Shown here piece by piece: positions 59,094-64,000 of a stretch of 64,000 bases of DNA. The first letter of the stretch is position 1. The number at the start of each line of letters is the position of its first letter. Source of the stretch: Nocardia vinacea NBRC 16497 (GTDB lineage Bacteria > Actinomycetota > Actinomycetes > Mycobacteriales > Mycobacteriaceae); assembly GCF_000308835.1 (NCBI RefSeq), contig NZ_BAGN01000182.1, positions 1-64,000 on the forward strand. Reading direction: 5' to 3'. Below the pieces are notes generated by a model. The model was given only the letters and a program-made list of their open reading frames with translations, did not search any database and had not been told where the DNA came from. The position numbers and the translations under genes are program-made.

Positions 59094-59105
59094 GGCTTCC
59101 TCCTC

Positions 59106-59823
59106 GTGTGCCTGCTACGTCGCATTATCTTCCGGGCCGGGTCGGCGGCGCGTAAATTTCGGCTCACCCGGTTTCCAGCTGTCTCACAAACGGACAGCCC
59201 CGAAGCCGCGCGAATCGTGGATATCGTCCGCGGCAAAATGATCGAACTCGATCTCAGCGCAGCCGTATTCGGCGTATGGCGCGGCGATAAGCAGATCGCC
59301 TCGGGTGCACTCGGCGGCTCCCCGCTCGGAGTTCCGGCGGCACCCGATATGCAGGTGCGAGTCGGCCAGCCGATGGAACCCATGCTCTCGACGGTGCTGC
59401 TACAGCTGAACAGGGAAGGCTTCGCTCGCCTCGACGAACCGATTGCCAAGTGGGTGCCGGATTTTCCCCGTGCCGACCAGATCACGCCGCGGATGCTCGC
59501 CAATGGCACCACCGGCATCTCGGACTACGTGACCGATCCCGTGTTCCTGAAGACTTTCTACGCGAACCCGATCAAGGGTTTCACCAGCCAGGAGCTCTTC
59601 GACCTGGCCAATGCGCGCCCGCCGCTATTCGCACCGGGTTCCAGCTTTTCCTACGCCCATAGTGATTTGGTCGTACTCGGTGTGGTGCTGGAGAAGGCCA
59701 CGGGCAAGTCGCTCGGCAATCTGATTCAGCAGCGCGTCCTCGATCCGCTCGGTATGAAGCAGAGCCGTGTGATGCTGACGCCGCAGATGGTCGAGCCGAG
59801 CCTGCACGGTTCCACCGGCACGA
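59106..59823 (+). pseudogene. beta-lactamase-fold serine hydrolase, 3' end deleted
   Basis: Class-C-like layout: LQLNREGFARLDEPIAKWVPDFP, MLANGTTGISDYV, FAPGSSFSYAHSDLVVLGVVLEKATGKSLGNLIQQRVLDPLGM. The normal S-x-x-K position reads VGQPMEPMLST, so the nucleophile motif is absent; non-catalytic relatives of this kind exist in mycobacteria. After about residue 238 the coding is broken: the last bases are the 5' end of a minus-strand gene (59823-59903), and the hydrolase's KTG-type C-terminal part is missing. The frame ends only by chance at 60011. Confidence 0.65.
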
Positions 59824-59903
59824 CACTCCCTGCGACGCAACTCGATCGCCGTGGTCAGGCCGATCGGGCCGGCGCCTGCGATGAGTACGGCGGTCTCATC
59901 CAT
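59823..59903 (-). pseudogene. FAD-dependent monooxygenase, only the N-terminal 27 codons remain
   Basis: MDETAVLIAGAGPIGLTT, then AIELRRREC, is the dinucleotide-binding start (GxGxxG) of a PheA/TetX-like FAD monooxygenase. It ends abruptly where it meets the truncated serine hydrolase. Its start lies 18 bp after the stop of the intact serine hydrolase (59921), so the original order was hydrolase followed by monooxygenase. Confidence 0.65.
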
Positions 59904-59920
59904 CCGACATCACCTTCATG

Positions 59921-61219
59921 TCATCGACCGGGGGTAGTCGCCTCGGTGGTGCTGGTCGGACTCGCGCCGGTGGTCGCCACATCCTTCCCCGGCCGGGCAT
60001 CAGCGCCGTAGAAGGTCGGCAGCATGCCTTTGACCAGCACCAGGGCGGACCCCTCACCCGACGGAACCGCCGCAAGGTTCGTGGCGACCACGATCGTGAG
60101 GTCCGATGCCGGGTCATGACCCATGAAGGTCATGAAACCCGGGAGCTGACCGTCGTGTCCGATGAGGTGGGTACCGAATCGCACGATGCCGAGGCCGTAT
60201 CCGGCTTGATCAGGATTGGCGGGATCGATCGGCTGAATGCTGTCCAACCGAGTCTTCTGCATCTTCGCATCGAGCAGGCCACCGCCGACGAGCGCCTTCA
60301 CATACGTCGCCATATCGGCGGCCGTCGAGATCGCACCACCGGCGGTCCACGCCCAAGACACGTTGATATTTGTTTGGTTGCCCGGTTTCAGGGTGCCCGC
60401 GACGGCCTCGGCCTGTTCCGCGGGAGGAAGTGCGTACGTGTCGATGGTGGAAACGTTGGTGCCGAAGGCATAGCCCTGGGGATGCGGATCCGGAATCGAG
60501 GAGTCCGTGGGCGCAGGCAGTGATGTGTGCTCGAGGCTCAGCGGTTCGAAGATGCGCTTCTGAAAGCTCTCGGCGGCCGTCATTTTCGTGAGCTTCTCGA
60601 TGACCAGACCGAGCAGGATGAAGTTCGTATTGCTGTATTCGAACTTTTCCCCGGGTTGGAAGTTCACCGGGTGCGCGAACGCGATGGCCAGCAATTCCTC
60701 CGGCGTCCATACCTTCTGCGGCTCGTTGTCGAGTGCGGCATTGAACTGCGGGTCGAAGGTGTAACTGTATAGCCCGCTTCGCATTTCGTTCAGCTGAGCA
60801 ATCGTGATCCGATCACCGTTCGGCACGCCGGGCCAATACTTGTCGATGGGGTCGTCGAGCGAGAGCTTGCCATCCTGCGCCAGCTGCAGGATGACCGTCG
60901 AAGTCATCGTCTTGGTATTACTGCCGACGCGAAAGTAGTCGTCGACTTCGATCGGCTCGCTCGTATCGATGGCTCGGGTACCGAATGCCGCGGCCCAATC
61001 GCCTTGCTTCGCCGATTTGACGACCACCACAGCGCCCGGAATGGCTTTGTCCTTCATCAGCGTGGTTATCACCGGCCGGATGGCGGCGGCGTATGCGGGC
61101 TCAGTGCCCGCCGCGGTCGATTGCGTGGAAGTTCCGGTGGTGTCCGTCGACGTTCCGCAACCCGTGACGATCAACAGCCCGGCCGCAACGCACGCGGCGA
61201 TGCCTGTCCTGTGTCCCAT
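59921..61219 (-). CDS. secreted lipoprotein serine hydrolase (beta-lactamase/D-alanyl-D-alanine carboxypeptidase type)
   Basis: 432 residues. Signal peptide with lipobox (AACVAAGLLIVTGCGTS). Class C/EstB-like catalytic set: FRVGSNTKTMTSTVILQLAQDG (S-x-x-K) near residue 97, FEYSNTNFILLG (Y-S-N) near 196, and LIGHDGQLPGFMTFMG (H-x-G) near 352. Thr/Ser-rich C-terminus. Extracytoplasmic esterase or peptidoglycan DD-carboxypeptidase/beta-lactamase. All motifs are intact, in contrast to the degenerate paralogue to its left. Confidence 0.88.
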   Translation of the reverse strand: MGHRTGIAACVAAGLLIVTGCGTSTDTTGTSTQSTAAGTEPAYAAAIRPVITTLMKDKAIPGAVVVVKSAKQGDWAAAFGTRAIDTSEPIEVDDYFRVGSNTKTMTSTVILQLAQDGKLSLDDPIDKYWPGVPNGDRITIAQLNEMRSGLYSYTFDPQFNAALDNEPQKVWTPEELLAIAFAHPVNFQPGEKFEYSNTNFILLGLVIEKLTKMTAAESFQKRIFEPLSLEHTSLPAPTDSSIPDPHPQGYAFGTNVSTIDTYALPPAEQAEAVAGTLKPGNQTNINVSWAWTAGGAISTAADMATYVKALVGGGLLDAKMQKTRLDSIQPIDPANPDQAGYGLGIVRFGTHLIGHDGQLPGFMTFMGHDPASDLTIVVATNLAAVPSGEGSALVLVKGMLPTFYGADARPGKDVATTGASPTSTTEATTPGR

Positions 61220-61494
61220 AACGCTCCATCCGAGGTTTGCTGGAACGTGGCTATGTAACGCGGTGCAACACTAACTCCGTGCGACACGGTTTCGGGCGGG
61301 AATGCCCGCTCATTGCCACCTCCGCCGGCAGCGGCGCAACGAGTTCCACTCGGACGGCCCGCACGCGCGACGATGCTCCGTCCTTTCCGAAGATTCTCGG
61401 CGCGGCCTGCGCCGAGGTGATCCGCGTCTCAGGTACCGTGCGACGACCTACGCCCGGGCCATGAGCGGCTCGGTCGGCACAGCGAAAGGCGGGC

Positions 61495-61932
61495 ATGATG
61501 GGCGGACTCTCGCGCGGGGCGGCCGGTGTGGCGCTGGCGGCGGCGTGTCTGGCAGTACCGACAACCTTGGCACCCCAAGCGAATGCGATGATCGCCCCGA
61601 CGCTGTCAGTGGCGATGGTCGGCCCGGCACTCGGTGCGAACAGTGTCGCGGCGGTCGGCTGTGGGCAGACTGCGCAGGCGACGGTGCTGCGCCCCGACGG
61701 CACTCCGGTGCAAAACGGTGTCGTCGAATTCACGAGCCGCCTGCCCGGCCTGGGCGGGAATATCGTCGGGACCGTGCCGGTCACCAACGGCACCGCGAGC
61801 ATCCTCTGGATTCCGGATACCGTCGGCCAGCACATCGTCAGCGCCGTCTACTACGACGGCCTGCCCGACTACCAACCAGCAGCCGGGTACACCACCGTCA
61901 CCGCAGTAAACCTCGGCGGCTTCTGCGTGTAG
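61495..61932 (+). CDS. secreted immunoglobulin-like domain protein
   Basis: 145 residues; ATG at 61495 or, three bases on, 61498. Signal peptide LSRGAAGVALAAACLAVPTTLAPQANA, then one Ig-like/bacterial beta-sandwich domain: GCGQTAQATVLRPDGTPVQNGVVEFTSRLPGLGGNIVGTVPVTNGTASILWIPDTVGQHIVSAVYYDGLPDYQPA. Two Cys may pair. Function unknown; secreted small proteins of this type are common in Nocardia. A clear terminator follows. Confidence 0.75.
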   Translation: MMGGLSRGAAGVALAAACLAVPTTLAPQANAMIAPTLSVAMVGPALGANSVAAVGCGQTAQATVLRPDGTPVQNGVVEFTSRLPGLGGNIVGTVPVTNGTASILWIPDTVGQHIVSAVYYDGLPDYQPAAGYTTVTAVNLGGFCV

Positions 61933-61957
61933 TTCCGAACGATCCACCGAAACGACG

Positions 61958-61985
61958 AAGGCCCGGTCCGTATGGACCGGGCCTT
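61958..61985 (+). terminator. rho-independent terminator
   Basis: AAGGCCCGGTCC-GTAT-GGACCGGGCCTT, a perfect 12-bp stem ending in TTTT, 25 bp after the secreted-protein stop. It marks the end of the chromosomal block before the Gabija patch. Confidence 0.85.
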
Positions 61986-61994
61986 TTCGTGGAC

Positions 61995-62315
61995 ATGGCG
62001 GGAACTTACTCGAACCGGACCGACATTTTGGAGGAGTTCGCTGAGCTGCTGAAACGGATCGAGCTAAGCGGACCGCGAAGGTCAAAGCCGGAGCGGATGC
62101 GGACGTCAGGTGGGCCAAAGAAGCTGCTGACACCCGAGGAGACGGCACAGATCGTGGCCAAATACGAAGCCGGCGCGTCGATGGCTCAGTTGAAGGTGGA
62201 GCACCATATGGCCAAGCGGACCGTGGCGAAGGTGCTACGGGAGGCCGGGGTGGTGATCAGGTCGCGGGGCGGCCAGCGCCGGTCATCCACCGTCGGGCAA
62301 GATCGCAAGGGCTAA
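61995..62315 (+). CDS. small helix-turn-helix protein resembling a recombinase C-terminus
   Basis: 106 residues starting MAGTYSNRTDILEEFAELLKRIELSG. LTPEETAQIVAKYEAGASMAQLKVEHHMAKRTVAKVLREAGVVIRSRGGQ is a clear Hin-like HTH, as at the end of serine recombinases and in small regulators. No catalytic domain is present, so it is either a stand-alone DNA binder or a remnant. Convergent with the Gabija pair and overlapping gajB by 33 bp. Confidence 0.55.
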   Translation: MAGTYSNRTDILEEFAELLKRIELSGPRRSKPERMRTSGGPKKLLTPEETAQIVAKYEAGASMAQLKVEHHMAKRTVAKVLREAGVVIRSRGGQRRSSTVGQDRKG

Positions 62316-63473
62316 CTGATCATGCCCAGCACATGAGAGACTTTCCTGGAAATCTTGCGGGATTGAAATCTTCAAGGCTAGTTGGTCGCTAGGAGTCCAA
62401 ATACGGAGGGAGGCCTTTTCTGGCCTGTCCAGCACAAAGGCCACACTGTGGATAGCGCGAGTAACGCCGACATACAAGCCGCATGCGGATCTTTCCTTCA
62501 GGGGATCGCCCTTGTAGAGAAATTTCTTTATTGAACCTGTAGGGAATATGAGTACCCGATCATGGGTAAGCCCCTTCGCCAAACCAAAATTTACCGCTAC
62601 AACACCATCGGGCATGGGCGTAGAAACTCTTTCCCGCAAGCATACCGGGTTGAAAGTATCTATGTACTCGCGCACATGATCTTCCGAAATAGCGAAAACA
62701 CCCTCGTGGTCGGACGTAGCAGTCTGTTTCGATATAGTTGGCGGAAATTTCTCAGCGGAATCAAAAATTGAATCCGAAAAGGTGGCGATAGCTTGAACAG
62801 ACCGCCAGGTATCCGAGGAATTTTCGATACGCAGATGGCCGAGTTCGGCTTGCTCCTCGAACCATCCACGCATGCGAAGGCCCCTATATTCCGGCAAACG
62901 CGGATCGTTAGGATTCGTACTAATAAGAGATTGACGAAGATCTCCAACTAAATGGATCACACTGGTTGACTTGAGTAGCGATTCAACAATATCAAGATCG
63001 TAGCCAACCAAATCTTGAACTTCGTCTATGTATATTTCATCATATATGCGTTCAAGTCTCGCAATAACGCTACCTTCAGCGGCATCGGCGATATCTACCG
63101 CAAGCTTTGAAAGGAACATCTTGTATGCGCGCGAGTTTGAATCCAGGAAGCGGTCCACCCCACTGACAACAACAATTCCCCTTGCGTTCTTCGGCGGCGA
63201 ACCGTCAAAATTTAGTCCACTAAGTTGCCGCCCTGGATATTTCAGCGGAAGAAACGGACGAACCCAATGACGCATTAGAAACGCGTACCAACCGCACACG
63301 TCTGGGAGGTTATCGGACCCGCAAACGGCATGGAGGCGTCGCTCAAGGTCACGCTGTCCAGTTTGAGTATAAGTGACGACGAGGCGACGGCGACCCGATG
63401 GACCTCCTGTGCAAGCGTCGATTATGGACTGCGTCTTGCGAGATCCTGCCGCTGCTAGAGTTACTGTATTCAT
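62283..63473 (-). CDS. gajB: Gabija anti-phage protein B, UvrD/PcrA-like helicase
   Basis: 396 residues. Helicase motifs: an unusual Walker A, LAAAGSRKTQSII (residues 7-18, Arg where Gly is common), DExx box EIYIDEVQDL near 147-155, LVGDLRQSL near 175 (motif III), and the motif VI-like LYVGVTRAIHSVAF near 345. In Gabija, GajB works with GajA: DNA ends or nucleotide depletion by phage activate nicking by GajA. The gene is visibly AT-rich compared with its neighbours and overlaps gajA by 4 bp (ATGA), so the two are coupled. It is somewhat shorter than the best-known GajB (about 490 aa). Confidence 0.8.
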   Translation of the reverse strand: MNTVTLAAAGSRKTQSIIDACTGGPSGRRRLVVTYTQTGQRDLERRLHAVCGSDNLPDVCGWYAFLMRHWVRPFLPLKYPGRQLSGLNFDGSPPKNARGIVVVSGVDRFLDSNSRAYKMFLSKLAVDIADAAEGSVIARLERIYDEIYIDEVQDLVGYDLDIVESLLKSTSVIHLVGDLRQSLISTNPNDPRLPEYRGLRMRGWFEEQAELGHLRIENSSDTWRSVQAIATFSDSIFDSAEKFPPTISKQTATSDHEGVFAISEDHVREYIDTFNPVCLRERVSTPMPDGVVAVNFGLAKGLTHDRVLIFPTGSIKKFLYKGDPLKERSACGLYVGVTRAIHSVAFVLDRPEKASLRIWTPSDQLALKISIPQDFQESLSCAGHDQLALAILPDGG

Positions 63474-64000
63474 GATACGAAGCCAATTGCGTCCGTCAAA
63501 TATTGAGGATACTTGACTGTCAAATTCGACTCCGCGAACGTCAACGCCCAGTCTGTCTTGTGGTCAGTCATCCATTTTTCGGTACCCTTTTCAGAGTCCG
63601 ATATCCCCAACAGCTTACGAAGCTCATTTTCGTCGTTTACCTTCAGAAACTGAGGTTCAAGCGTGTTACCATCCGTAGGATCACTTATAAATACTTCGCG
63701 GAGTCCCTCCTTCAGCCAGGGGGCCAGCGACTTACGCCAGTGGTCAGGATTCTTACCATCATTGTCACGGATTGCTGCAGCTTGACGACCAAGTGCGGTG
63801 CAGAGCTGAAGTCCACGAGCAAGCGATAGACCGGCCATAGACACTACATCGACGCCGAGTTCGATCGGCGTTTTACCTCCATGGGCGTCCCGGAATGCGC
63901 GTTGAAAAACCATCTCATCGGACGGACCTTCGACTAGAATAAGCTTCTGAGCTAGAACAAGCCGAAGAGTGTCGTAACCCGACAGACGTTTGAAGTACTC
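63470..64000 (-). CDS. gajA: Gabija anti-phage protein A, OLD-family nuclease, 5'-partial
   Basis: The last 176 codons are present; the rest lies beyond the right edge. The TOPRIM region is clear: QKLILVEGPSDEMVFQRAF (the Glu of the TOPRIM strand) and AAIRDNDGKNPDHW (D-x-D). The C-terminal part is helical. OLD nucleases have an N-terminal ABC-type ATPase and this C-terminal TOPRIM; the ATPase domain is outside the window. With the adjacent helicase this is Gabija. The partial frame was read from the last base leftwards. Confidence 0.8.
   Translation of the reverse strand, partial: EYFKRLSGYDTLRLVLAQKLILVEGPSDEMVFQRAFRDAHGGKTPIELGVDVVSMAGLSLARGLQLCTALGRQAAAIRDNDGKNPDHWRKSLAPWLKEGLREVFISDPTDGNTLEPQFLKVNDENELRKLLGISDSEKGTEKWMTDHKTDWALTFAESNLTVKYPQYLTDAIGFVS

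Noticed and set aside
59904..60011. C-terminal continuation of the degenerate serine hydrolase
   Set aside because: The bases after 59823 are antisense to the monooxygenase start and to the next hydrolase, so the extra residues are not native.
1..64000. CRISPR array or rRNA genes
   Set aside because: No regularly spaced direct repeats with unique spacers and no rRNA-like sequence were seen on either strand.

Overview
The window is high-GC actinobacterial chromosome, most likely Nocardia or a close mycolic-acid relative. The basis is the gene content: a small resuscitation-promoting factor, a 13E12-family DUF222/HNH gene with a LexA-type box, an MpaB/DUF2236 oxygenase, a secretory lipase, a GT87 mannosyltransferase, many GTG starts and very few long gaps. 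The genus is an inference from family content, not a sequence search.

Layout. 1-1786: chromosomal flank with a luciferase-like monooxygenase (cut by the left edge), a hemerythrin-like protein and a terminator hairpin. 1787-19730: an integrated element of about 17.9 kb, bounded by a 38-bp perfect direct repeat that is the 3' part of tRNA-Ala(GGC). The intact tRNA gene lies at 19696-19768. The right end carries the conserved module of an actinomycete integrative and conjugative element (AICE): a small accessory protein, an FtsK/TraB-like DNA translocase, a RepSA-like HUH replication initiator, an excisionase and a tyrosine integrase. The left and middle parts are cargo: an ApeA-like HEPN protein and a Schlafen/AlbA_2 protein (both AT-richer and probably anti-phage), a seven-gene minus-strand operon ending in an ATP-grasp ligase and a C39-like peptidase, a divergent XRE regulator plus GNAT pair, and a DUF3626 protein.

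19770-61985: chromosomal genes. They include a DUF222/HNH gene whose start codon lies inside a LexA-type palindrome; an Rpf; an MFS transporter with a large extracytoplasmic insertion; a DsbA-like thioredoxin; a crcB-DUF190-crcB fluoride-export operon running into phosphoglucomutase and an MFS pump; a secretory lipase; a TetR/DHA2-pump pair; an FAD-linked lactone oxidase; a sirtuin; an MpaB-like oxygenase; an ArsC-like reductase; several hydrolases; a MarR/MFS pair; a protein with two tandem Rieske domains; a GT87 mannosyltransferase; an AfsR/SARP-type regulator; and an intact serine hydrolase. Two kinds of decay recur. Deletion junctions at about 39,980 and 59,823 each join the insides of two former genes, and frameshifts disrupt genes near 8,853 and 58,430-58,510. 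A short palindromic repeat occurs after two stop codons (32,051 and 35,822), and the second copy is interrupted by another, larger palindrome.

61995-64000: a second AT-richer accessory patch. A small HTH protein is followed by a convergent, translationally coupled gajA-gajB pair (Gabija defence system); gajA runs off the right edge.
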